The notes: generated by a model from the letters alone, not told the origin. DNA of 64,000 bases from Streptomyces sp. NRRL S-37 (GCF_000721605.1 NZ_JOIZ01000027.1:54096-118095), one strand, 5' to 3'. Numbered from the stretch's first letter, positions 46,055 through 54,396 are shown. Numbers and translations are program-made.

Positions 46055-46570
46055 TCAGTTGTTGGTGGCGGGGTCGATCATGCGGACGCCGAAGTGGGCG
46101 ATGAGGGCGGTGCAGGCGCGGCAGGGGGTGGCGTAGGCGCCGTGGAGGGGGTCGCCGTCTTCGCGGATGCGGCGGGTGGTGAGTTTGGCGTGTTTGAGGG
46201 TTTTGCGGGCTTCGCCGTTGGTCATGGGTCGGCGTGCGGCGCGTTTGCTGCGTGCGGCGTCGGCGGTGGTGAGGTGCCGGGAGATGAGGATGGTTTCGGC
46301 GCAGCGGCCGGTGAAGCGGTCGCGTTGGTCGCTGGTGAGGGTGTCGAGGAAGTCCTGGACGAGGGGGTGGAGGGCGGGGGGTGTGTCGCCGCGTGCGGCG
46401 GTGCCGGTGAGGGTGGCGCCGCGGACGGAGAGGGCGGCGGCGATGGTGGGGAGGATGCCGTCGCGGCGGTGGTGGAGGGTGGGGGTGTGGGGGGTGTCGG
46501 TGGCGCTCCAGCCGATGCGGGGGTCGCCGGATGGGCCGGTGTGCGGCCCCGTCTGCTGCGTCACGTTCAT
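46055..46570 (-). CDS. YwqJ-like deaminase-fold protein
   Basis: 171 residues. The zinc-deaminase motifs are Cys90-Ala-Glu92 in DRFTGRCAETILISRHL and PCRAC (Cys150, Cys153) in ATPCRACTALIAHFGV, giving three metal ligands and the proton-shuttling Glu. This is the YwqJ-type toxin deaminase arrangement. The first 75 residues are disordered and have no signal peptide, WXG or PAAR-type leader, so export is not evident. Predicted to deaminate nucleic acid or nucleotides; SUKH-3 next door would be its inhibitor. ATG at 46570 with GGAGGG 10 bases upstream. The frame stays open far upstream by chance. Confidence 0.85.
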   Translation of the reverse strand: MNVTQQTGPHTGPSGDPRIGWSATDTPHTPTLHHRRDGILPTIAAALSVRGATLTGTAARGDTPPALHPLVQDFLDTLTSDQRDRFTGRCAETILISRHLTTADAARSKRAARRPMTNGEARKTLKHAKLTTRRIREDGDPLHGAYATPCRACTALIAHFGVRMIDPATNN

Positions 46571-46921
46571 GATCGTCTTTCCCTCCCCAGCATCCCCCTG
46601 GAGGTCACAGGGTGCCAAATGGCGTGGCTGATGGGGAAGCTGGGTCGGGGTGACACGCCCGGGTTTGGGCGGGCTGTCACGGGAGGGTGACGGCTGGTCA
46701 CGGAAGCGGAGGGGTGGGTGACCGGTGCCGGTGACCGTTGGGGTCGTACCGCATAGGCTGTCGGCACCGCGATCCGTGCGGTGTTCCGCGTGATGTGTGT
46801 GCGGGCGCCGTGGGGGTCGTGGCGGTAAGTAGTCGAGACAGACGTGACAGTCGAATACGTTCCGTGGTGGTCCGAAGGTGGGCGGTGCGGGGCGTACAGA
46901 GTGCCGCAGGGGGCAACCGCC
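46571..46921. promoter_or_regulatory. Divergent control region of the toxin/immunity genes with repeated GTGAC motifs
   Basis: No gene fits in these 351 bases. GTGAC or its complement GTCAC occurs six times between 46650 and 46735 (at 46650, 46676, 46687, 46697, 46718, 46731). GTGAC-GGCTG-GTCAC at 46687-46701 is a clean inverted pair. It resembles the BldD consensus AGTgA-n-TCACc, but other regulators with similar sites are possible. The last copy is the -35 of the promoter listed next. Confidence 0.5.
46731..46759 (+). promoter_or_regulatory. Promoter toward the WHH-SUKH-1 gene
   Basis: -35 GTGACC (46731-46736), 17-bp spacer, -10 TAGGCT (46754-46759): a good match to housekeeping Streptomyces promoters. 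The predicted leader to the ATG at 46922 is about 155 bases. Confidence 0.5.
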
Positions 46922-47911
46922 ATGACGACAGGTCGGCTCGGGCAGAAGGCCGCGCCGCCGAACGCGGCCTATGCGGGGCAGGTCGTGTTTTTTCCGGATC
47001 CGGTGCGGGCGGCCCGTCACCCGAGGGGGGTGCGGGTGGATGAGGGTGGTTATCCCGATTTCTCGCCCTATGCGCGTGCGGCCGCGGAGGTGGCGGAGCC
47101 GCCGGAGGGTTTCGGCGTGGACGAGTTGCGGCTGACGGATTATGTGTCGGCGAACGCGGCGTTGTCGGCGAGTGGTCATGAGTTGTGGGACACGGTGCCG
47201 GCGGTGGCGACGCCGCACGGCTGGACGTGGCATCACGTGGTGGGGTCGCGGCGGCTGGAGTTGGTGCCGGTCGAGGTGAAGGCGTTGTTGCGGCATCACG
47301 GTGGTGTGGCGACGTCGGCGGTGGATCATGGCAAGCGGGGTACGCGGCCGTTGCAGGAGACGCGTCCGGCGCATTTCGGGTTGCCGAAGTCGGGTGTGGC
47401 GGTGACGGAGTCGCAGGTGCTGGGGGTCGAGGAGGAGCTCGGGTACCGGTTGCCGGGTGCGTACCGGTCGTTTCTGAAGGCGGCGGGTGGTTGTGCGCCG
47501 GTGGGGACGGCGTTGGACGCGGGGCTGGGGCTGTTGGTGGATCAGCCGTTCTTCACGGTGCGGGACGAGGCGGCGGTCAATGACCTCGTGTATGTCAACA
47601 AGTGTCTGCGGGATCATCTGACCAAGGACTATCTGTGCGTCGGTTTCGTGCAGGGTGGTCTGCTGGCGGTGAAGGTGCGGGGGGAGCGGCAGGGTTCGGT
47701 GTGGTTCTGCGCGTACGACGATGCGCGGGACGTGGATCCGTCGTGGTCGCCGGCCGAGCGGGTGGAGCGGTTGTTGTTGCCGTGCGGGGATGATTTCGAT
47801 GGGTTCCTGTCCCGGCTGGCGGGGTCTCCGCCGGAGTTGGACACGGTGGCGAATCTGATGGTGGACGGCGGGTTCGCGCGTGCCGTTCCGGTTTCTTCCG
47901 CGGGGGAGTGA
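46922..47911 (+). CDS. WHH/HNH-type nuclease domain fused to SUKH-1 (SMI1/KNR4) domain
   Basis: 329 residues. The N-terminal part carries a treble-clef nuclease signature: PDFSPYARA (about 45-53), WTWHHVVGSRRLELVPVEV with His104-His105, and LLRHHGGVA with His125-His126, as in WHH/LHH toxins. From residue 160 a SUKH-1 domain follows: VTESQVLGVEEELGYRLPGAYRSFLKAAGG, then VGFVQGGLLAVKV and GSVWFCAYDDAR. Toxin and immunity modules in one chain suggest a self-inhibited enzyme. No signal peptide. ATG with AGGGGG 8 bases upstream; a GTG at 46844 is an alternative. Upstream of and 9 bp from the next gene. Confidence 0.85.
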   Translation: MTTGRLGQKAAPPNAAYAGQVVFFPDPVRAARHPRGVRVDEGGYPDFSPYARAAAEVAEPPEGFGVDELRLTDYVSANAALSASGHELWDTVPAVATPHGWTWHHVVGSRRLELVPVEVKALLRHHGGVATSAVDHGKRGTRPLQETRPAHFGLPKSGVAVTESQVLGVEEELGYRLPGAYRSFLKAAGGCAPVGTALDAGLGLLVDQPFFTVRDEAAVNDLVYVNKCLRDHLTKDYLCVGFVQGGLLAVKVRGERQGSVWFCAYDDARDVDPSWSPAERVERLLLPCGDDFDGFLSRLAGSPPELDTVANLMVDGGFARAVPVSSAGE

Positions 47912-47920
47912 GCTTCGGCG

Positions 47921-50542
47921 ATGGTGACGTTCGCGCAGGCGCAGGAGCGTGCGGAGGAGTGGGTCAACGGGGATGTGCCGTCGTATCAGCATCGTGAGGT
48001 GCGGGTGCGGGAGTTCGGCCTCGGGTTCGTGGTGTGGGCGGAGGATCGTGCGGAGGGTCCTCGTTCGGACGGGGGCGCGCAGCGGCTGGTGATCGCCCGT
48101 GACAGTGGTGAGGCGACGTTGTGGCCGGCGTTGCCGGTGGGTGAGGTGATCCGCCGGTATGAGGAGGAGTACGGGCGTGACGGTTCGGCGCCCGATCCGG
48201 TGCCGGCGCCTGCGGCGCGGGTGGATCTGAATCAGACGTCGTTCTTGTTGAGTCCGCCGGAGTGGTTGCAGGAGGCGGCGGACCGGTTGGGGATTCCGGA
48301 TCGGCGGGGGGAGGGGTCGGGTTCGTCTGGGGCGTCGGCGTCGGCGTCGGCTTCGGGGCCGGGTGCGGGTTCGTCCGCGGATCCGGTGTCGGATGCGGTT
48401 CCCGCTTCGGGTTCGTCCGGGGCTCCGGACGCGAGTTGGGCTTCGGGTGCCGGTGGTGGGGGTTCGGCCCCGTCCGCGGGTTCCGCTCCGGAGCCGGAGG
48501 GTGCGGGGAGCGGGGCCGTGTGGCCTGCCGCCGGGGGGAGTGCGGGGGCCGGTGCCCCGGTGGGGGCGACTCCGTGGGCCGGTACGGACACCAATGCCGA
48601 TGCCGGTGAGGACCGTTCCGTGCCGTTGCCGGAGACGGTGTTCGCGCCGCAGTTGAGCGAGTCCGGTGAGGGCGTTCCGCCTGTGGCTCCGCCGGAGGCG
48701 ATGACGGCGCTGATGTCGGGTGGCAGCGGGCTTCCGCCGACGGCTGTGGCGCCGGCGGTGCAGGATTCCGGTGCGCCGCAGGGGGCACCGGGTACGCCGC
48801 CGCCCGCGCAGGGTGGTGCGCCGTACGGTCGTCCGCAGGGGCCCGGTGGTGTGCCCACGCCTCCGCCGGCCGGTCCGGGTGCGCCGGAGCGTCCGCTCGC
48901 GCCGAACGCCGGGGACATCGCGGACGCCGTGACCAGCAAGGCGACTCCGCCTCCGCGGCGCGGCTCGGGTGGGACGCCTCCGCCTCCGCCGTCCGCTCCG
49001 GGGGCTCCGGGTGCGCGTCCGGGGGGTACGCCCGCGCCGCCGTCCGCTCCGGCGGGCGGGTATGTGCCGACGCAGATGGTGTCGTCGCTCGGCCCCGAGG
49101 GGCCGGGGGCGCCGGCTGGTCCGACCCCGCCGCCGGGGACGCCGGCTCCGCCTCCGCCGCCCGGTGGCGCCCACCACGCGGCGACGATGCTTGCCGGTCC
49201 GGGTGCGCCTGGTGCGCCTCAGCCTCCGGGCCCGCCCGGTGCTCCCGGTGCTCCTGGTGCGCCTCAGCCTCCCGGTCCTCCCGCCGCCCCGGGTGCACCT
49301 GGTGCACCTGGTGTTCCCGGTGTGCCGCAGCCTCCGGGTTCGCCCGGTACCGCCGGGGGCGGGCGCGGGACCGTGCATCACGCGGAGACCGTGCTGGCCG
49401 CACCGCCGGTGGCGGGGCCCGGTGTGCCGCCGCCTCCGGCGCCGCCGGCGATGCCCGGTGGTGCTCCGCCGATGCCGCCGGGCGGGATGCCCCCTGGTAC
49501 GCCGCCGCCCGGTGTTCCCGTGCCGGGGCAGCCGCCGGCGTACGGCTATCCGCAGCCGCCCGCCGGTCAGCCGACCGTCGGCCCCGGCTATCAGGCCGTG
49601 CTGCGCTACCGTGCGCAGGACGGCAGCGAGCAGCAGCTGATCCGGCGTTCGGCGCCGGGTACGCCGCACCCGGAGTGGCAGATCTTCCATGAGCTGCGTG
49701 CCATGAACGTGCCGCCGGACCGGGTGCTGGAGCTGCACACCGAGCTGGAGTCGTGCGAGCTGCCGGGTGCGTACTGTGCGCGGATGATCCGTGAGCAGTG
49801 GCCGCAGGCGCGGATCACGTCGATCGCCCCGTACGGCACGGATCATGCGAGCCGGCAGCAGGGTATGGGTCAACTGTTGGCTCATCAGGGTGAGTTGCAT
49901 CAGGTGGCGGACGGTCCGGCGCGTCCCGCGCCGGTGCGTGCGCCGATTCCGCCGGTGCAGCCGGTTCCGCCGGTTCCGCCGGAGGCGGTCGCGCAGGAGC
50001 TGGCGGGGGCGTTCGGGCCGGGTGTGTTCCGGTTCGAGCAGGCGGCGGTGTCCCGGCAGGGTGTGCCGCCGGTGGTGGCGCACACCCTGGTGGTGGCGGG
50101 GCTGCCGCTGGACATGGGGCCGTTCTTCTGGGCGCAGGCGCAGCCGGGCCGTCCGGTGCCGACGCTGGCGGAGCTGGCGGCGGAGCGGGGTGTGCAGCCG
50201 GCTTCGGACGCGGGTTCGTACCTGGTGATGGGCAGTGATTTCGGCAAGGCGATCTGTGTGCAGTACGGCACGGCGAACATCGTCGCGGTGCCGGTGGAGT
50301 CCGGGCCGGGTGGTGCGCCGGTTCCGCCGCAGTTCGTGAACACCGGTCTGCCGGAGTTCGCGCGCTGTCTGGCGCTGCTGGGGCGGATGTGGCGGCTGCG
50401 GTTCGGGCTGAACCAGGAGCAGGCGGGCCGTTGGACGGTGGACTTCCAGGCGCAGTTGGCGGCGCTGGATCCGGCGGCGCTGGGTTCGCCGGAGAGCTGG
50501 TGGTCGGTGCTGCTGGAGCAGATGTGGGACGGGTTGTTGTGA
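47921..50542 (+). CDS. Multidomain Imm35 - Pro-rich - deaminase-like - SUKH-4 protein
   Basis: 873 residues in four parts. Residues 1-90 (MVTFAQAQERAEEWVNG...RLVIARDSG...VIRRYEEEYG) look like Imm35/YrhB. Residues about 130-550 are Pro/Gly/Ala repeats (APGAPGAPQPPG type), surely disordered. Residues about 556-640 resemble a deaminase: HPEWQIFHELRAM with His-Glu, then LELHTELESCELPGAYCARM with Cys-x6-Cys. Residues about 680-873 are SUKH-4 (YLVMGSDFGKAICVQYGTANI, FVNTGLPEFARCLALLGRMW). Two immunity modules thus flank an effector-like domain. No leader peptide. ATG at 47921, same operon as the preceding gene, followed by a strong terminator. Confidence 0.82.
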   Translation: MVTFAQAQERAEEWVNGDVPSYQHREVRVREFGLGFVVWAEDRAEGPRSDGGAQRLVIARDSGEATLWPALPVGEVIRRYEEEYGRDGSAPDPVPAPAARVDLNQTSFLLSPPEWLQEAADRLGIPDRRGEGSGSSGASASASASGPGAGSSADPVSDAVPASGSSGAPDASWASGAGGGGSAPSAGSAPEPEGAGSGAVWPAAGGSAGAGAPVGATPWAGTDTNADAGEDRSVPLPETVFAPQLSESGEGVPPVAPPEAMTALMSGGSGLPPTAVAPAVQDSGAPQGAPGTPPPAQGGAPYGRPQGPGGVPTPPPAGPGAPERPLAPNAGDIADAVTSKATPPPRRGSGGTPPPPPSAPGAPGARPGGTPAPPSAPAGGYVPTQMVSSLGPEGPGAPAGPTPPPGTPAPPPPPGGAHHAATMLAGPGAPGAPQPPGPPGAPGAPGAPQPPGPPAAPGAPGAPGVPGVPQPPGSPGTAGGGRGTVHHAETVLAAPPVAGPGVPPPPAPPAMPGGAPPMPPGGMPPGTPPPGVPVPGQPPAYGYPQPPAGQPTVGPGYQAVLRYRAQDGSEQQLIRRSAPGTPHPEWQIFHELRAMNVPPDRVLELHTELESCELPGAYCARMIREQWPQARITSIAPYGTDHASRQQGMGQLLAHQGELHQVADGPARPAPVRAPIPPVQPVPPVPPEAVAQELAGAFGPGVFRFEQAAVSRQGVPPVVAHTLVVAGLPLDMGPFFWAQAQPGRPVPTLAELAAERGVQPASDAGSYLVMGSDFGKAICVQYGTANIVAVPVESGPGGAPVPPQFVNTGLPEFARCLALLGRMWRLRFGLNQEQAGRWTVDFQAQLAALDPAALGSPESWWSVLLEQMWDGLL

Positions 50543-50574
50543 TCTGTCGCGGGTGAATCCCGTGTGAGGTGAGG

Positions 50575-50610
50575 AGCCGGGCCCGGTCGTCAGGACGACC
50601 GGGCCCGGCT
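50575..50610 (+). terminator. Strong terminator after the Imm35-SUKH-4 gene
   Basis: AGCCGGGCCCGGTCGT and its perfect 16-bp complement with a CAGG loop, followed by TTT. Confidence 0.88.
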
Positions 50611-50745
50611 TTTGCGTGCCCTTCTCGCGGAGTGTCGCGTTATGAACACTTCCGTGTCATCCACCAAGATGTGCGCGATTCATCCCATTTCGTGCTCGGT
50701 CTTTCGTGCTGGGCTTCGTGTCCGTCGGTGGAGAGGGGTTCCAGG

Positions 50746-51630
50746 GTGAGCAGCGCATCGGTGTCGTCGCAGGGCTTCGAGGTCGTACGGGGGCGTGGTT
50801 ACCGTCCTTTGCAGGTGATCGCGTATGTCGAGGCCCTTTCGGACGATCGTGACGCGGCCTGGGAGCGGGCCGCGCGGCTCACCGTCCTCGCGCGGGAGAT
50901 GGAGGAGGAGCTGGAACTGCTGCGGGTGCGGGTGGCGGGGCTGGCGCCGCAGACGTACGAGTCGCTGGGGGAGAGCGCGCGGCGGTTGTTCGGGCTGGCC
51001 GGGGAGGAGGCGGCGGCCGTGCGGGAGTCGGCGCGGCAGTACGCGCGGGATGTGACGGACCTGGCGGAGGACGACGCGGCCGGCGTGCGGGAGGCCGCGC
51101 GGGCGCACGCCGAGACGGTACGCGCCGGGGCCGACGAGCAGGCGGGGGAGGTGCTGCTGGCGGCCCGCGCGGAGGCCGAGCGGATCCGGACCGAGGCCCG
51201 GCTGGAGGTGAAGGAGCGGCGTGCGCAGACGCTGGTGGTGCTGCGGGAGATGCGGGAGCGCACCTCGGCGATGCTCGCCGAGGCGGCCGGGGAGCAGGCG
51301 GAACGGCTGGCCGCGGTGGAGCGTGAGGAGGGGGCGCGGGTGGCCGCTCTGGAGGCCCGGCACGCCGAGGCGGAGGAGCGTGCCGAGCGTGCGCTGGCCG
51401 AGGCGCGGCAGGTCTTCGCCGACGCGGAGGAGGATGCGCGGCACCGTGCGGAGGAGGCGCGGGAGCGGGCGGCGGAGCTGCTCGCCGGGGCGCGTGTCCG
51501 CGCGGAGGGCGTCGCGAGGGAGACCGAGCGGGTGCTGCGTGAGCACGCCGGGAGGCGGGAGGAGGTGCAGGCACAGCTGGACCAGGTGTGCGCGGGGCTC
51601 AGCGCGCTGACGGGCCGGGCGGTGGAGTGA
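50746..51630 (+). CDS. Alanine/glutamate-rich coiled-coil protein (DivIVA/Scy-like)
   Basis: 294 residues. A short N-terminal segment (FEVVRGRGYRPLQVIAYVEALSDDRDAAWERAARL) resembles the start of DivIVA-type proteins; the rest to about residue 275 is almost unbroken heptad coiled coil rich in Ala, Glu and Arg. Database annotations often call such proteins cellulose-binding, without basis in the sequence. A cytoskeletal or polar-scaffold role is inferred. GTG start at 50746 with GAGAGGGG upstream. Confidence 0.78.
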   Translation: MSSASVSSQGFEVVRGRGYRPLQVIAYVEALSDDRDAAWERAARLTVLAREMEEELELLRVRVAGLAPQTYESLGESARRLFGLAGEEAAAVRESARQYARDVTDLAEDDAAGVREAARAHAETVRAGADEQAGEVLLAARAEAERIRTEARLEVKERRAQTLVVLREMRERTSAMLAEAAGEQAERLAAVEREEGARVAALEARHAEAEERAERALAEARQVFADAEEDARHRAEEARERAAELLAGARVRAEGVARETERVLREHAGRREEVQAQLDQVCAGLSALTGRAVE

Positions 51631-51675
51631 GCCGTCCCCGGGGTCTTGCGCGCGGGGGTGCGGGAGGGGGTGTTC

Positions 51676-53169
51676 TCAGTCCTTGAGCGCCGGGAACGTG
51701 CGGGGTGCGAGGAGCAGCAGGACCAGGAACGCCAGTGCCGCCGCGCCTGCCGCGCCGAGGTAGACGGCGTGCACGGCGTCCGCGACGGCCCGGCGGGTCG
51801 CCTCGGGGACGGTGCCGGCGTCCAGGGCGCGGGTGACGGAGTCCAGGTCGCTCGCGTCGCCCAGGCGTGCGGCCAGGACGCTGTTGGCGACCGCGCCGAA
51901 GAGGGCCGCGCCGACGGTCTGGCCGGTCTGCCGGCAGAAGAGGACCGATGCGGTCGCCGTACCGCGTTCCTCCCACTTCACCGACGACTGCACCCCGATG
52001 ATCAGGGGGAGCTGGAACAGGCCGAGGGCCGCGCCCAGCAGCAGCATCAGCAGGGTCGGCTGCCATGCCTGGCCGGGGTAGGGCAGGAGGGGGAACGCGA
52101 AGAGGACGAGCGCGGCCGTGCCGATGCCGAGCATCGCGGTGCTGCGGAAGCCGATGCGGCGGTACACGTGCTGGCTGAGGGCGGCCGACACCGGCCAGGT
52201 CAGTGTCCATACGGAGAGGACGAATCCGGCGGCCACGGGGGTGAGGCCGAGGACGGACTGGGCGTAGGTGGGCAGGAAGACGGTGGGGGCCACCATCAGC
52301 AGGCCCAGGGCGCCGAGGGCCAGGTTGACGGCGGCGATCGTGCGGCGGCGCCACACCCAGCCGGGGATGATCGGTTCCGCCGCGCGGTGTTCCACCACGA
52401 CCACGACGGCCAGGAGGGCGGCTCCCGCCGTGAACAGGGCGAGTGACGGGGCGGACAGCCACGGCCAGGCGACCCCGCCCTGGACGAGCGCGGTGAGCAG
52501 GACGCCCCCGCAGGCGAAGATCGCGAACGCGCCCGCCCGGTCCACGCGCGCGTGGCGGCCGTTCTCCCGCCGCGGTTCGTGGAGGTGACGGACGATCAAC
52601 CACAACGCCACCGCTCCGACGGGCAGGTTGACGAGGAAGATCCAGCGCCAGTCGGCGTAGGAGGCGAGCAGTCCGCCGATGCCGGGGCCGGCCACCGCGG
52701 AGAGGGCCCATACGGTGGAGAGGCGGGCCTGGATCTTCGGGCGTTCCTCCAGCGGGTACAGGTCGGCGGCGAGGGTCTGCACCGTGCCCTGGAGTGCGCC
52801 GCCGCCCAGGCCCTGGACGACGCGGAACGCGACGAGCGCGGCCATGTTCCAGGTGGCGGCGCACAGCAGTGAGCCCAGCAGGAACAGGGCGGCGCCCGCG
52901 ATGAGGACCGGTTTGCGGCCGAAGGTGTCGGAGAGCCTGCCGTAGACGGGGAGGGTGACCGTGACGGCCAGCAGGTAGCCGGAGAAGAGCCAGGAGAAGT
53001 AGGAGAAGCCGCCCAGGTCGCCGACGATCTGGGGGACGGCGGTGGACACGATGGTGGAGTCGAGTGCCGCCAGGGCCATCGCGAGCATCAGCGCGGCGAC
53101 GACGGCTCCGCGCCGGCCGGTCGCGGCGGTCCGTCCGCTGTCGTGTGTCACCGGTCTGGTGCCGTCCAC
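51676..53169 (-). CDS. MFS drug exporter, DHA2 (14-helix) family
   Basis: 497 residues, 14 hydrophobic segments. Motif C-like LSTVWALSAVAGPGIGGLLA, motif A GRLSDTFGRKPVL, and the N-terminal LDSTIVSTAVPQIVGDLGG typical of EmrB/QacA proteins. Proton-driven efflux of hydrophobic drugs or metabolites; substrate unknown, no adjacent regulator. GTG at 53169 with GGAGGA 7 bases upstream. Confidence 0.92.
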   Translation of the reverse strand: MDGTRPVTHDSGRTAATGRRGAVVAALMLAMALAALDSTIVSTAVPQIVGDLGGFSYFSWLFSGYLLAVTVTLPVYGRLSDTFGRKPVLIAGAALFLLGSLLCAATWNMAALVAFRVVQGLGGGALQGTVQTLAADLYPLEERPKIQARLSTVWALSAVAGPGIGGLLASYADWRWIFLVNLPVGAVALWLIVRHLHEPRRENGRHARVDRAGAFAIFACGGVLLTALVQGGVAWPWLSAPSLALFTAGAALLAVVVVVEHRAAEPIIPGWVWRRRTIAAVNLALGALGLLMVAPTVFLPTYAQSVLGLTPVAAGFVLSVWTLTWPVSAALSQHVYRRIGFRSTAMLGIGTAALVLFAFPLLPYPGQAWQPTLLMLLLGAALGLFQLPLIIGVQSSVKWEERGTATASVLFCRQTGQTVGAALFGAVANSVLAARLGDASDLDSVTRALDAGTVPEATRRAVADAVHAVYLGAAGAAALAFLVLLLLAPRTFPALKD

Positions 53170-53607
53170 CCGGAGGTCCTCCCTCGCTCTGCTTGCCCCT
53201 TGCACGTGTTTGCCGCCGGACAGCTTCGCACTCGGTCCCCGCGTCGCGGGAGGGCGGATGCGGGTGGGCCGGTGGGATGAGCCGACCCTGAGACGGTGTC
53301 CGCCCGCCGGAGGAGAGCCCTTAGGGGTACCTCCGTACTACGGGTCGGGGAGGGTTCGTACCGGCGGAGGACGAGACGGGGCGGGTGCCGTCCTTAACCT
53401 GGCTTTACGCCGCTGGGGGGCGGCGCACCACACCGGCAAGGGTGGGGTTTTCCCCAGGACAAGACTGCGCTGAACACCAGGGCGCCGGGCCTTGCCGGCC
53501 GCCAGACTGAATCACGTCGCACGAACACGCACGAAGCGGCCGGCCGGGTACGACGGGCGGGCGCCGGGGCACCGCTTTCATCTGCTGACCGACATAGGAG
53601 ACTTACC
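53170..53607. other. Intergenic region upstream of the MFS and ABC exporter genes
   Basis: 438 bases, no gene. A cluster GGGGTACCTCCGTACTACGG at 53324-53343 contains two GTAC tetramers 4 bp apart, with another GTAC at 53358, possibly a regulator site for the ABC exporter genes. Both promoters should lie here but I cannot pick convincing -10 and -35 pairs. Confidence 0.4.
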
Positions 53608-54396
53608 GTGACATCGGCTGTGACCATTCCCAGGCACGGGGGTACTGGAGGGCGTACGGCCGTTGCCGCGCGGGCGCGGCAGGTCGTGAAGGCGTACGGG
53701 TCGGGTGAGACCCGGGTCGTCGCCCTCGACCATGTCGACGTGGACATCGCCCGGGGCCAGTTCACCGCGATCATGGGCCCTTCGGGGTCCGGCAAGTCCA
53801 CGCTGATGCACTGCCTCGCCGGGCTCGACACCGTGACGTCCGGGCAGATCTACCTGGACGAGACCGAGATCACCGGCCTGAAGGACAAGAAGCTCACGCG
53901 GCTGCGCCGGGACCGGATCGGTTTCATCTTCCAGGCGTTCAACCTGCTGCCGACGCTGAACGCGATCGAGAACATCACGCTGCCCATGGACATCGCCGGC
54001 CGCAAGCCCGACCAGGGGTGGCTGGACCGGGTGGTGGAGACCGTCGGGCTCGCGGAGCGGCTCAAGCACCGGCCGACGCAGCTCTCCGGCGGTCAGCAGC
54101 AGCGGGTCGCGGTGGCGCGGGCGCTGGCGGCCCGGCCGGAGATCATCTTCGGTGACGAGCCGACCGGGAACCTCGACTCCCGCGCCGGCGCCGAGGTGCT
54201 CGGCTTCCTGCGCCGCTCGGTGGACGAGCTGGGGCAGACCATCGTGATGGTCACCCACGATCCGGTGGCCGCCTCCTACGCGGACCGGGTGCTGTATCTC
54301 GCCGACGGCCGCATCGTCGACGAGATGTACCAGCCGACGGCCGATCAGGTCCTGGACCGCATGAAGGACTTCGATGCCCGGGGGCGTACGTCATGA
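53608..54396 (+). CDS. ABC transporter ATP-binding protein (MacB/LolD type)
   Basis: 262 residues. Walker A GPSGSGKST, Q-loop FIFQAFNLLPTLNAIENI, signature LSGGQQQRVAVARALA, Walker B EIIFGDEPTGNLDSR. The FNLLP...ENI and GNLDS blocks mark the MacB/LolD/FtsE class that pairs with FtsX-type permeases. GTG with AGGAG 7 bases upstream; the stop overlaps the permease ATG by 4 bp. Confidence 0.94.
   Translation: MTSAVTIPRHGGTGGRTAVAARARQVVKAYGSGETRVVALDHVDVDIARGQFTAIMGPSGSGKSTLMHCLAGLDTVTSGQIYLDETEITGLKDKKLTRLRRDRIGFIFQAFNLLPTLNAIENITLPMDIAGRKPDQGWLDRVVETVGLAERLKHRPTQLSGGQQQRVAVARALAARPEIIFGDEPTGNLDSRAGAEVLGFLRRSVDELGQTIVMVTHDPVAASYADRVLYLADGRIVDEMYQPTADQVLDRMKDFDARGRTS

Noticed and set aside
48280..49560. 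Possible repeat element or CRISPR-like array
   Set aside because: The periodic GGTGC(T/G)CC pattern is a coding Pro/Gly/Ala linker with irregular spacing and no spacers.
46571..50083. Upstream continuation of the deaminase frame (total 1342 codons)
   Set aside because: The extension is antisense to the WHH-SUKH-1 and Imm35-SUKH-4 genes. The ATG at 46570 has its own ribosome-binding site and yields the family-sized protein.
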